Source: Georgenia soli (lineage in GTDB: Bacteria > Actinomycetota > Actinomycetes > Actinomycetales > Actinomycetaceae). From it: a stretch of 64,000 nucleotides of DNA. A program made the position numbers and the translations under genes. Positions 1 to 7,867 of the stretch are shown here, in pieces (the stretch's first letter is position 1; each line of letters opens with the position of its first letter). The stretch spans positions 620,001-684,000 of the forward strand of contig NZ_PDJI01000004.1 of assembly GCF_002563695.1 (NCBI RefSeq), given 5' to 3'. The notes under the pieces were generated by a model. The model was not told where the DNA came from, ran no database searches, and saw nothing but the letters and a program-made list of their open reading frames with translations.

Positions 1-441
1 GCGGCGCCCGGCGACCCAGGCGGTGAGGGTGTCGCGGGCGTACTCGGGGTACATCGAGTACGTCGGCGCGAAGGACAGCACGTTCCGCCCCGGTCCGCCG
101 AACGCCTGCAGCAGGTGAAGCATGACCTCGTTGGAGCCGTTCGCCGCCCAGACCTGCTCGGCGCCGACGTCGACGCCGGACTCCACGCGCAGGTACTCCG
201 CCAGCTCGGTGCGCAGCTCGAGGAAGTCGCGGTCCGGGTAGCGGTTGAGCCCGTGCGCGGCCCTGGCCACCGCGTCCGCGATGTCCGCGACGACCGCCTC
301 CGAGGGCGGGTAGGGGTTCTCGTTGACGTTGAGCAGGACCGGCACGTCCAGCTGCGGGGCGCCGTAGGGCTCGAGGCCCTCGAGCCCCGGGCGCAGCGGC
401 AGACGGACGTCCGCGGTGGGGGTCTCTGCGGGGGTGGTCAC
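1..441 (-). CDS. hisC: histidinol-phosphate aminotransferase, N-terminal part (cut by window edge)
   Basis: Cytosolic PLP aminotransferase of histidine biosynthesis, making histidinol phosphate from imidazole-acetol phosphate with glutamate as donor. About 147 N-terminal codons are visible and the rest runs off the left edge. Recognisable parts are the N-terminal [11 protein letters not shown] segment, [13 protein letters not shown], and [16 protein letters not shown] of the fold-type I aminotransferase core. The GTG start at 441 has no Shine-Dalgarno. A TAGACT hexamer ends 6 nt upstream, so the transcript is probably leaderless. Its usual partner hisD lies 4.6 kb away rather than adjacent. 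Confidence 0.9.
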   Translation of the reverse strand, partial: MTTPAETPTADVRLPLRPGLEGLEPYGAPQLDVPVLLNVNENPYPPSEAVVADIADAVARAAHGLNRYPDRDFLELRTELAEYLRVESGVDVGAEQVWAANGSNEVMLHLLQAFGGPGRNVLSFAPTYSMYPEYARDTLTAWVAGRR

Positions 442-447
442 GGAGGA

Positions 448-453
448 AGTCTA
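448..453 (-). promoter_or_regulatory. -10 element of leaderless hisC promoter
   Basis: TAGACT followed by 6 nt and the GTG start. This spacing puts the transcription start at or next to the start codon. No SD is present. The same arrangement recurs at about ten other genes in the window. Confidence 0.6.
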
Positions 454-542
454 GGCTGCACCGGCCCGGCGCCCGGCGTGTGGTCCGGCCCGGGAGACGG
501 CCGTGGCCGGTGTCACGCGGCGTGGCGCTTCGACGTCCCGCG

Positions 543-1355
543 TCAGGTCCGGCGCCGGCCGACGGCGAAGACCCGCCGGAAGGGCATCGGGACCCCCATG
601 GCGGAGCGGGGGTAGGCGTCCGCGAGCGCGCTCGCGTAGCGGTGCAGCAGCTGTGCCTCCCGGGCGGGCTCGAGGCGACCGAGCAGCGGTCGCAGCCCGG
701 TGCCGCGCATCCACTCGAGCACCGGGTTGTCCAGCTCGCCGGCCGGGTCCAGCAGGTGCAGGTAGGTGGTCTCCCAGGCGTCCACCTCGCAGCCCGCGGC
801 GTGAAGTGCCGCCGCGTACCCGGCCGGGTCCGCCGCGCCGCCCTTGCCGAGCAGGAGGCTCGTCAGCTCGGGGCCCTCGGGAAGCACGGCCACGAGGTCC
901 CGCAGCAGCGTGTGGTTCGGCGCCTCGGCGTTGCCGGGCACCTGGAGCGCGAACCAGCCGCCGGCCGCCAGGCTCGACACCCAGCCCGCCAGGAGGTCGA
1001 GGTGTCCCGGCACCCACTGCAGCACGGCGTTCGTGACGACGACGTCCGGCCGCCCTGGCAGCCGCCAGTCGATGATGTCCGCCTCGACCCACTCGATGCG
1101 CCTTTCCGTGTCCGTGCGGCGGGCGCGCTCCAGCATGTGCGGCGACGAGTCCACCCCGACGATCCGCGCCCGGGGCCAGCGGGCGGCAAGGGGCCTGGTC
1201 GAGGCGCCGGTGCCGCAGCCGAGGTCGACCACCAGCTCCGGTTCGACCGCGCCCACCCTTGCGAGCAGGTCCGCGACGGGCCGGGCGCGGTGGGCGGCGA
1301 ACCGCTCGTAGACGTCGGCGTCCCAGGTGGTGCGTGTGCCGGCCTGCCGCGTCAT
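543..1355 (-). CDS. tam: trans-aconitate 2-methyltransferase-like SAM methyltransferase
   Basis: Class I SAM-dependent methyltransferase of 270 aa, the size of Tam, which methylates trans-aconitate in the cytosol. The N-terminal TTWDADVYERFAAHRARPVADLL resembles Tam proteins. SAM motif I is VVDLGCGTGASTRPLA, followed by the acidic VGVDSS strand and TNAVLQWVPGHLDLL (motif IV region). The conserved Tam C-terminus PFRRVFAVGRR is present. The start is the ATG at 1355; the open frame extends further upstream but without a family match or SD. It is divergent from recQ across about 120 bp and sits between hisC and hisD. The substrate is inferred from family resemblance only. Confidence 0.75.
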   Translation of the reverse strand: MTRQAGTRTTWDADVYERFAAHRARPVADLLARVGAVEPELVVDLGCGTGASTRPLAARWPRARIVGVDSSPHMLERARRTDTERRIEWVEADIIDWRLPGRPDVVVTNAVLQWVPGHLDLLAGWVSSLAAGGWFALQVPGNAEAPNHTLLRDLVAVLPEGPELTSLLLGKGGAADPAGYAAALHAAGCEVDAWETTYLHLLDPAGELDNPVLEWMRGTGLRPLLGRLEPAREAQLLHRYASALADAYPRSAMGVPMPFRRVFAVGRRRT

Positions 1356-1477
1356 GGCGCCATGCTCGTGCAGGCGCAGGCCTGCCGTCCAACGTGCAGC
1401 GCGCAGCGGTTGTGGGTGGGCCGGGAGAGGGTGGGCCCGTTCGTGAGAGCGTGGAGGGGCCGAGGAGAGGGAGCACG

Positions 1478-3862
1478 ATGACTGAGAACGCAGCCGCGAC
1501 GACGGCGGGCCCGCACGCAGCGAGTCGCGGCGTGCCGGCACCGGGGACGCCCGGCGCCACCGTGGCGTCGTCCGGCGCCGCCGGCTCCTCGTCGCTGCGC
1601 GACCAGGCCGAGGCCGCGCTGCGTGCGCTGGTGGGCCGGGATGACGCCCGACTGCGGGAGGACCAGTGGACCGCCGTCGAGGCGCTGGTGGCCCAGCGCC
1701 GCCGGGCCCTGGTGGTGGAGCGGACCGGTTGGGGCAAGTCCGCCGTGTACTTCGTGGCGACCGCGCTGCTGCGGGCCGGGGCCGCCGGCCGCCCGCCGGC
1801 CGGGCCGACGGTCATCGTCTCCCCGCTGCTGGCGCTCATGCGCGACCAGATCGGCGCCGCCTCCCGCGCCGGCATCCGGGCGGTCACGATCAACTCCTCG
1901 AACGTCACCGAGTGGGACGACGTCCACGCGGCGATCGCCGCCGGCGAGGTCGACGTGCTCCTGTGCTCGCCGGAGCGGCTCAACAACCCCGCCTTCCGGG
2001 ACGAGGTCCTGCCCCGCCTGGCGGCGAGCGCCGGGCTGGTCGTCGTGGACGAGGCGCACTGCATCTCCGACTGGGGCCACGACTTCCGCCCCGACTACCG
2101 GCGCATCCGCACGCTGCTCACGGACCTGCCGGACGGCATCCCCGTCCTCGCCACGACCGCGACGGCGAACGCCCGGGTGAGCCGCGACGTCGCCGAGCAG
2201 CTCGGTGTCGGCCGGCACGACGATGACGTGCTGGTCCTGCGCGGCTCGCTCGACCGGCCCTCCCTGCACCTCGGCGTCCTGTCCCTGCCGGACCACTCGA
2301 GCCGGGTCGCCTGGCTCGGGGAGCAGCTCGGGCGGTGGAACGGCTCCGGCATCGTCTACACCCTGACGGTGGCGGCAGCCCAGGGCGTGGCCGAGCAGCT
2401 GCGCGCGGCCGGCCACGAGGTGGCCGCCTACACGGGCCAGACGGACACCGCGGAGCGGGAGCAGCTCGAGGCGGACCTGAAGGCCAACCGGGTCAAGGCC
2501 CTCGTGGCCACGTCTGCGCTCGGCATGGGCTTCGACAAGCCAGACCTGGCCTTCGTCGTCCACCTCGGTGCCCCCTCCTCCCCCATCGCCTACTACCAGC
2601 AGGTCGGCCGTGCGGGCCGCGGTGTGGCGCGGGCCGACGTCGTCCTCCTTCCGGGCCAGGAGGACCGGGACATCTGGAACTACTTCGGCTCCCTCGGCTT
2701 CCCGCCCGAGTCCGCGGTGCGCGAGACGCTCGCCGCGCTGGCTGAGGGCGGCACGATGTCGACCGCGCGGCTCGAGACGCAGGTGGACCTCCGGCGGAAC
2801 AGGCTCGAGACGATGCTGAAGGTCCTCGACGTCGACGGCGCGGTGCGCCGGGTGCGCGGCGGCTGGGAGGCCACCGGCACCGAGTGGGCCTACGACGCCG
2901 AGCGGTACGCCCGGGTGGAGGCCACCCGGGAGCAGGAGCAGCAGGCGATGGTCGACTACCAGCGGCTCGGCCCCGACGCCTGCCGGATGGCCTTCCTGCG
3001 CGGGCAGCTCGACGACCCGGACCTGGTTGACGGCTGGCGGTGCGGGCGGTGCGACCTGTGCGGCGGCCTGTCCCTGGAGGCCGGCGTCGACGCCGGCGCG
3101 GTGGAGCAGGTGCGGGCGGCCCTGGACCGGCCGGGCCTGGAGATCTCGCCGCGGCGGCAGTGGCCCACCGGGATGGACGCGCTCGGGGTGGACCTGCGGG
3201 GCAAGATCCCTGAGGACGAACGCGCCGAGGCCGGCCGGGCGGTGGCCCGGCTCGACGGGCTGGGCTGGTCCGTCCCGCTGCGCACGCTCTTCGAGCCGGC
3301 GCGCGGGTCCGGCACGGACCAGGGCGGCGGCCCCGTCGAGGCACCGAGCGTCGTCGACGGCGCGGACGACGCCGGAGGGAGGGCACCCGGCGGCTCCCCC
3401 GGTCCCGAGGGCGAGGCCCTCCACGGCGGCGACGGGCTGCTGCCGACCGCGCTGCGCCGGCCGGTCCAGGAGGTGCTCACGACGTGGGCGCAGGAGATCA
3501 CCGCCGCCGGCGGGCGGGTCGACGGCGTCGTCGTGGTCGACTCGGCGACCCGCCCCCACCTCGTGCGGCATCTCGCGCAGGGGGTGGCGACCATTCTCGG
3601 CGTGCCCGTCGTCGGCTCCGTCGCGCCCGACCCGCAGGTCCCGGCCGGTCGCCACGACGTCAACTCGGCGCAGCGGCTCGCGGGCGTCCACCGGCGTCTG
3701 CACCTCAACCTCTCCGGGCCGGCCGCGGCGGGACTGCCCGGGCGGTCGGTGGTCCTCGTCGACGACCTCACCGACTCCGGGTGGACCCTGACGGTGGCCG
3801 CCCGGCTGCTCCGCCGCGCCGGCGCACGGGCGGTGCTGCCCTTCGTGCTGGCCCAGCGCTGA
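1478..3862 (+). CDS. recQ: RecQ-family ATP-dependent DNA helicase with C-terminal phosphoribosyltransferase-like domain
   Basis: SF2 3'-5' DNA helicase, 794 aa. A Ser/Ala/Gly-rich N-terminus of about 40 aa precedes the helicase core. Walker A is variant, RTGWGKSA (about 82-89); the DEAH box is VVDEAHCISDWGHDF (DEAH 191-194); the second RecA domain includes TSALGMGFDKPDLAFVVH and QQVGRAGR. Four cysteines (C502, C522, C525, C528) form the RecQ zinc module. There is no obvious HRDC domain. Instead, about residues 650-794 resemble a type I phosphoribosyltransferase, ending in VVLVDDLTDSGWTLT (about 758-771), close to the VxxVDDxxTTGxTL PRPP loop. The ATG at 1478 follows GGAGAGGGAGC. It is convergent with the MFS gene. 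Helicase activity is well supported; the role of the C-terminal domain is unknown. Confidence 0.9.
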   Translation: MTENAAATTAGPHAASRGVPAPGTPGATVASSGAAGSSSLRDQAEAALRALVGRDDARLREDQWTAVEALVAQRRRALVVERTGWGKSAVYFVATALLRAGAAGRPPAGPTVIVSPLLALMRDQIGAASRAGIRAVTINSSNVTEWDDVHAAIAAGEVDVLLCSPERLNNPAFRDEVLPRLAASAGLVVVDEAHCISDWGHDFRPDYRRIRTLLTDLPDGIPVLATTATANARVSRDVAEQLGVGRHDDDVLVLRGSLDRPSLHLGVLSLPDHSSRVAWLGEQLGRWNGSGIVYTLTVAAAQGVAEQLRAAGHEVAAYTGQTDTAEREQLEADLKANRVKALVATSALGMGFDKPDLAFVVHLGAPSSPIAYYQQVGRAGRGVARADVVLLPGQEDRDIWNYFGSLGFPPESAVRETLAALAEGGTMSTARLETQVDLRRNRLETMLKVLDVDGAVRRVRGGWEATGTEWAYDAERYARVEATREQEQQAMVDYQRLGPDACRMAFLRGQLDDPDLVDGWRCGRCDLCGGLSLEAGVDAGAVEQVRAALDRPGLEISPRRQWPTGMDALGVDLRGKIPEDERAEAGRAVARLDGLGWSVPLRTLFEPARGSGTDQGGGPVEAPSVVDGADDAGGRAPGGSPGPEGEALHGGDGLLPTALRRPVQEVLTTWAQEITAAGGRVDGVVVVDSATRPHLVRHLAQGVATILGVPVVGSVAPDPQVPAGRHDVNSAQRLAGVHRRLHLNLSGPAAAGLPGRSVVLVDDLTDSGWTLTVAARLLRRAGARAVLPFVLAQR

Positions 3863-3868
3863 CCTCGG

Positions 3869-3885
3869 TGCCGGCCGGACCGGCA
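3869..3885. terminator. short hairpin between convergent recQ and MFS gene
   Basis: Inverted repeat TGCCGG / CCGGCA with a 5-nt loop in the 30-bp gap between two convergent stop codons. No U-tract follows. A weak candidate bidirectional terminator. Confidence 0.35.
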
Positions 3886-3892
3886 GCGGGGG

Positions 3893-5029
3893 TCAGCGGG
3901 ACGGGCGGCGCAGCGCCAGAGGGAGGGTCAGCAGGGCCAGGGCGCCGGCGGCGAGCATCCCGGCACTGAAGGACGTCGCCGCGGCCACCATGCCCACCAC
4001 GACAGAGCCCAGCCCCGTCCCGGCGTCGAAGCCGATGTTCCACACGGCGCTCGCCGAGCCGTAGTGCGGCCGGCTCACCGAGGCGAAGGTCACCAGCAGC
4101 GTGAGGTTCTGCAGCGCGCCGTAGCTGGCGCCGACCACGGCCGTCCCGAGGAGGAGGGCCGGCGCGCTGGTCGCCTCCGGGTCGCGCACGGCCCAGGCGA
4201 TGAGCGTCATCCCCACCGCCGTGTTGACGACGAGCGGCCAGATGAACCGCTGGGGTCCGTAGCGGTCCGCGAGCAGCCCCACCCGCCAGCGGGTCAGCGC
4301 CGCCATCGTGGTCATGACGAGCAGCGCCAGCACGGTCAGGGGCGCGCTGCTGCTCATCTGCGCCATGAACGTGATCAGCGCACCGCCCGCCAGCGTGACA
4401 CCGAGGAGCAGCAGCATCGGGCGCAGCAGCCGCAGGTAGGGCGCGCGCTCCTGCGGCTCGGGGACGTGGTGGAGCATCCGGGCCAGCCCGATCGCCGGGA
4501 CCACACCGAGGACCGGTAGTCCCGCCAGCGCGAAGACGACCCCGAAGCCGAGCCGCTCCGCGATCCAGGGAGCGCCCGCCACCAGCAGCACCTGCGGCCC
4601 GGCGATGGCGAGCCCGTAGGCGCCGATCGCCTGCCCGCGCCGGGCCGGCTCGACGAGCTCGGCCACCAGCGCGCTGCCGGTGACCGTGAGCACCCCGAAC
4701 CCGAGGCCGCGCACCGCCGCCAGGACCAGCGTGGGCGCCAGGTCGTCCGTGAGGACGTGCGCGATCCCGGGAAGTCCGAGCAGGACCATGCCGGCCACGA
4801 GCACCGGCGCCCAGCCGAGGCGGCGCAGGGCACCGGGGACGACGAGCTGGGTGAGCACGGTGAAGAGCATGAGCACGCCGTTGACGAGGCCGGCACCTGC
4901 GGCATCGGCACCGCCCCGCACCACCCAGAGCGGGGCGACCGGGAGCAGCGCGGCGTAGCCCGCGAACCCCAGGGCGGTCATCGCCAGGAGCAGCGGCATG
5001 CCCGGCGCGCGCAGGACGGAGCCGTTCAT
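3893..5029 (-). CDS. major facilitator superfamily transporter
   Basis: Integral membrane protein of 378 aa with about 12 predicted hydrophobic helices, typical of a compact MFS permease. The first helix is MPLLLAMTALGFAGYAALLPVAPLWVV. The loop RRLGWAPVLVAG after helix 2 and DRYGPQRFIWPL later correspond to the conserved MFS inter-helix signatures. It resembles drug or sugar efflux MFS proteins, but the substrate cannot be read from sequence. It lies 58 bp downstream of hisD on the same strand, so it may be co-transcribed. The start is the ATG at 5029. Confidence 0.8.
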   Translation of the reverse strand: MNGSVLRAPGMPLLLAMTALGFAGYAALLPVAPLWVVRGGADAAGAGLVNGVLMLFTVLTQLVVPGALRRLGWAPVLVAGMVLLGLPGIAHVLTDDLAPTLVLAAVRGLGFGVLTVTGSALVAELVEPARRGQAIGAYGLAIAGPQVLLVAGAPWIAERLGFGVVFALAGLPVLGVVPAIGLARMLHHVPEPQERAPYLRLLRPMLLLLGVTLAGGALITFMAQMSSSAPLTVLALLVMTTMAALTRWRVGLLADRYGPQRFIWPLVVNTAVGMTLIAWAVRDPEATSAPALLLGTAVVGASYGALQNLTLLVTFASVSRPHYGSASAVWNIGFDAGTGLGSVVVGMVAAATSFSAGMLAAGALALLTLPLALRRPSR

Positions 5030-5087
5030 GTGACCGTCCGCACGTGGGCGACGGGCGCGCAGCAGCGGCAGCGCGGGTTGTGGCGCA

Positions 5088-6443
5088 TCACTCGAAGCGG
5101 GCGGTGACCGCCTCCGCGTGCCCCGGCAGATCCTCCGACTCGGCCAGCGCGGACAGCGGGGCGGCGAGCTCCTTCAGCGCCGTCTCGCCGTACTCGATGA
5201 CCTGGACCGACTTGATGAAGGCCATGACGTTGAGGCCGCTGGCGAACCGGGCGGTCCCGCCCGTGGGCAGCACGTGGTTCGACCCGGCCAGGTAGTCCCC
5301 CAGCGGCACCGGCGAGTACGGGCCGACGAAGATCGCTCCCGCGTTGCGGATGCGCTGCGCGACGCCCCCGGCGTCGGCGGTCTGGATCTCCAGGTGCTCC
5401 GCGCCGTAGGCGTCCGCGACGGCGACGCCCTGCTCGAGGTCGCTCACCAGGACCGTGCCGGACTGCGGCCCGCTCAGGGCGGTGCGCATCCGGTCCGCGT
5501 GCCGGGCGAGGGGGACGCGGCGTGCGATCTCGGCGTCGACGGCGTCCGCGAGCTGCGGGGAGTCCGTGATGAGCACGGACGCGGCGGCCGGGTCGTGCTC
5601 CGCCTGCGACATGAGGTCCACGGCGACGTGCGCGGGGTCTGCGGTGGCGTCCGCCAGGACCGCGATCTCGGTGGTACCGGCCTCGGCGTCGATGCCGACG
5701 GTGCCCATCACCGCCCGCTTCGCCGCGGCGACGTAGATGTTGCCCGGGCCGGTGACGACGTCGACCGGCTCGCAGAGCAGCTCGCCGGCGGCGCCGGCCG
5801 CGGCGAGGTCGGCACGGTCGACGTCGTCCGCGACCGTGGCCCCGTAGGCGAACATGCCGACCGCCTGGGCCCCGCCGACGGCGTAGACCTCCTCGACGCC
5901 GAGCAGCGCGCAGGCGGCGAGGATCACCGGGTGCGGCAGGCCGTCGTGGTCCTTCTGGGGCGGGGACGCGACGGCGAGCTGCTCGACGCCGGCCACCTGC
6001 GCCGCCACCGCGTTCATCACGACGCTGGAGGGGTAGACCGCGAGGCCGCCGGGGACGTAGAGGCCCACCCTTCTCACCGGTACCCACCGCTGGTGCACGA
6101 AGCCGCCGTGGGTGATCTCCGTGGTGGTGTCCCGCGGGAGCTGGGCGGCGTGCCCGGCGCGGTTGTGGGCGATCGAGATCTCGAGAGCCTCGCGCACCGC
6201 CGGGTCGAGGTCCGCCAGGGCGGCGGCGATCGCGTCGGCGGGGACCCGCAGGTGCTCCGGGCGAACCCCGTCGAACCGCTCGGCGAGGTCGCGCAGGGCG
6301 GCAGCCCCGCGCTCGCGCACGTCCTTCAGGACCGGCCGGATCTGCTCCAGCGCCCCCTCCACGTCCAGCGCCGCACGCGGCAGGGTGGCGGCCAGCTCGG
6401 CCGCGGTGAGGGTCTGACCTCGCAGGTCCGTGCGCTTGAGCAT
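5088..6443 (-). CDS. hisD: histidinol dehydrogenase
   Basis: Zn- and NAD-dependent enzyme that performs the last two oxidations of histidine synthesis (L-histidinol to L-histidine). 451 aa, the normal length. Family blocks: [38 protein letters not shown] (zinc-site and active-site region) and [14 protein letters not shown]. The frame is open well upstream, but the ATG at 6443 gives the expected HisD N-terminus ([10 protein letters not shown]) and has TAGACT exactly 7 nt upstream, so transcription is likely leaderless. It is separated from hisC by three unrelated genes. Confidence 0.96.
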   Translation of the reverse strand: MLKRTDLRGQTLTAAELAATLPRAALDVEGALEQIRPVLKDVRERGAAALRDLAERFDGVRPEHLRVPADAIAAALADLDPAVREALEISIAHNRAGHAAQLPRDTTTEITHGGFVHQRWVPVRRVGLYVPGGLAVYPSSVVMNAVAAQVAGVEQLAVASPPQKDHDGLPHPVILAACALLGVEEVYAVGGAQAVGMFAYGATVADDVDRADLAAAGAAGELLCEPVDVVTGPGNIYVAAAKRAVMGTVGIDAEAGTTEIAVLADATADPAHVAVDLMSQAEHDPAAASVLITDSPQLADAVDAEIARRVPLARHADRMRTALSGPQSGTVLVSDLEQGVAVADAYGAEHLEIQTADAGGVAQRIRNAGAIFVGPYSPVPLGDYLAGSNHVLPTGGTARFASGLNVMAFIKSVQVIEYGETALKELAAPLSALAESEDLPGHAEAVTARFE

Positions 6444-6450
6444 GGTGCCC

Positions 6451-6456
6451 AGTCTA
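6451..6456 (-). promoter_or_regulatory. -10 element of leaderless hisD promoter
   Basis: TAGACT, then 7 nt, then the ATG of hisD, with no SD between. The hexamer is identical to that before hisC. Confidence 0.6.
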
Positions 6457-6558
6457 GGTGGGCGGCAGGGACCCCCTGCCGGGACGTCTGTGCCGCCGCG
6501 CGCGCCGTCCAGCCGCTCGCGTGGAGGCGGCCGGGACGCGTGGGCCGTTCCCCACCGT

Positions 6559-6602
6559 GCAGCCCCCACGTCTGCAGCCCCCACGTCCGCAGCCCCCGCG
6601 GC
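6559..6602. repeat. 15-bp direct repeat, nearly three copies
   Basis: The unit GCAGCCCCCACGTCY occurs twice in full and once in part within the divergent hisD / S4-protein intergenic region. The rest of this 180-bp gap holds a 7-bp hairpin at 6464-6480 and no other recognisable element. Confidence 0.6.
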
Positions 6603-6611
6603 GGCGCCTGG

Positions 6612-6617
6612 CAGGAT
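6612..6617 (+). promoter_or_regulatory. -10-like element before the S4-domain gene
   Basis: CAGGAT followed by 6 nt and ATG. A weaker match to TAnnnT than the others, but with the same spacing and no SD. Confidence 0.4.
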
Positions 6618-6623
6618 CGGACC

Positions 6624-6854
6624 ATGAGTGTCGACGACGTCCCCACGGTCCCCACCGAGGGCACCATCCGGCTGGGTCAGTTCCTCAAGCTGGCCAACCT
6701 CGTGGACTCCGGTGCCGAGGCACGGGAGCTCATCGCCGATGGCGAGGTCACCGTGGACGGCGAGGTGGAGACCCGGCGCGGCCGTCAGCTGGCGAAGGGC
6801 GTGCTGGTCGAGGTCGATCTGCCGACCGGCCGGGTCGCCGCCCGGGTGGGCTGA
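6624..6854 (+). CDS. small RNA-binding S4-domain protein
   Basis: A 76-aa protein made almost entirely of an S4 fold: [45 protein letters not shown]. The pattern LxxFLKxxxLVxSGxEAxxLIxxGxVxVNGxxExRRGRKL is that of the YaaA/RlbA-like free-standing S4 proteins, which bind structured RNA such as rRNA. The start is the ATG at 6624, preceded by a -10-like CAGGAT at leaderless spacing. Divergent from hisD. The RNA target is not known. Confidence 0.85.
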   Translation: MSVDDVPTVPTEGTIRLGQFLKLANLVDSGAEARELIADGEVTVDGEVETRRGRQLAKGVLVEVDLPTGRVAARVG

Positions 6855-6912
6855 CGCCCAGACCCGGAGGGCTCGCCGTCCCACGTGCCGCCGTCGTCGT
6901 CGCCGGTCCGGG

Positions 6913-7455
6913 TCAGCTCGTGCTTCGGCTCGCGGTGCCGGACGACGTCGAGGCGTTGCGGTACGCCGGCAACAGCTCGGCGAACCGTTCGGCCCAGGTC
7001 CCGGCGGGTTCGGCGCCGGCGAGCATGGACCGGAGGTCGTCGAGGTGCACGTGCCATCCCGCGGCGTACCCGTGCGCGGACTCCCCGGGCAGGCCTCGGT
7101 GCTCCAGCCGCAGTGTCGTGCCGTCGGCATCCTCCTCGAGCGCCACCTCGACCTCGGTCTCGTGCCCGTCCGGCAGGACCCAGGTCACCACCAACCGGGC
7201 AGGTGGCTCGCACGTGAGCACGGTGCCTGTGACCACCTCGTCGTCACCGTCGCCGAACGCCAGCCGGTACGTCCCGCCGGGTGCCATCTCGCCGGTGAGA
7301 ACCCCGAGCCAGCCGCACAGTCGTTCGGGCCGGGTCAGGGCCGTCCACATCTCCTCGCGCCCGGCCCGGTAGCTGCGCTCGACGACAGCGCGCACGGTGC
7401 CGCGGTCGGGCACGAGAACGGCGAGGGGACTCATCGGGCGGTCCGTGCCGGTCAT
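6913..7455 (-). CDS. SRPBCC (AHSA1-like) domain protein
   Basis: A 180-aa protein with one START/AHSA1 lipid-binding-type fold: [83 protein letters not shown], and the C-terminal [12 protein letters not shown] helix. This family often sits beside ArsR regulators. Here its ATG overlaps the ArsR stop codon (ATGA), so the two are translationally coupled. The ligand is unknown. The last about ten residues ([14 protein letters not shown]) are low-complexity. Confidence 0.85.
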   Translation of the reverse strand: MTGTDRPMSPLAVLVPDRGTVRAVVERSYRAGREEMWTALTRPERLCGWLGVLTGEMAPGGTYRLAFGDGDDEVVTGTVLTCEPPARLVVTWVLPDGHETEVEVALEEDADGTTLRLEHRGLPGESAHGYAAGWHVHLDDLRSMLAGAEPAGTWAERFAELLPAYRNASTSSGTASRSTS

Positions 7456-7790
7456 GAGGAGCCCTTTCGACGGGCTGCCCGCCCGCGGACGATCTCGGTC
7501 TCGAGGGCGTCGAGCCGCTGGTTCCAGAACTGCGCAAGGCCGTCGGTCCAGGCCATGAGGTCCTCGACCGCCTCGGCGCGCAGGGAGTACCGGCGACGTT
7601 GGGCGTCGACCTCGCTCGCCACCACGCCGGCTTCCTTGAGGACCCGCAGGTGCCGCGAGACCGCCGGCTGACTGATCCCGAACTCCAGGCCCACCACCCG
7701 GGCGAGCTCGCCCGCCGGGCGGTCCCCGGCGGCCAGCTCCTCGACGATCCGTCGGCGAACCGGGTCACCCAGCGCGTCCATCGCGTGCAC
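7452..7790 (-). CDS. ArsR-family winged-helix transcriptional regulator
   Basis: A 112-aa repressor-type DNA-binding protein. The helix-turn-helix reads GISQPAVSRHLRVLKEAGVVASEVDAQRRRYSL, as in the ArsR/SmtB fold. No CxC metal site is visible, so metal sensing is not indicated. Subgroups paired with SRPBCC genes have such metal-free sequences. The GTG at 7790 gives an N-terminus VHAMDALGDPVRRRIVEEL that matches family members; ATG at 7781 is the alternative. A perfect palindrome just upstream is the probable autoregulatory operator. Confidence 0.88.
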   Translation of the reverse strand: MHAMDALGDPVRRRIVEELAAGDRPAGELARVVGLEFGISQPAVSRHLRVLKEAGVVASEVDAQRRRYSLRAEAVEDLMAWTDGLAQFWNQRLDALETEIVRGRAARRKGSS

Positions 7791-7805
7791 AAGCAGATGC
7801 TCGCA

Positions 7806-7827
7806 CGTTGCGTTAAATAACGCAACG
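7806..7827. promoter_or_regulatory. palindromic operator of the arsR-SRPBCC operon
   Basis: A perfect 10-bp inverted repeat, CGTTGCGTTA / TAACGCAACG, with a 2-nt AA centre, 16 bp upstream of the ArsR GTG. The AT-rich middle would also supply a -10 on the minus strand, so ArsR binding should block its own promoter. Confidence 0.75.
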
Positions 7828-7867
7828 GTTAAACGCGAAGGGTGTCTCCGTGCGTCAGCTCATCACT

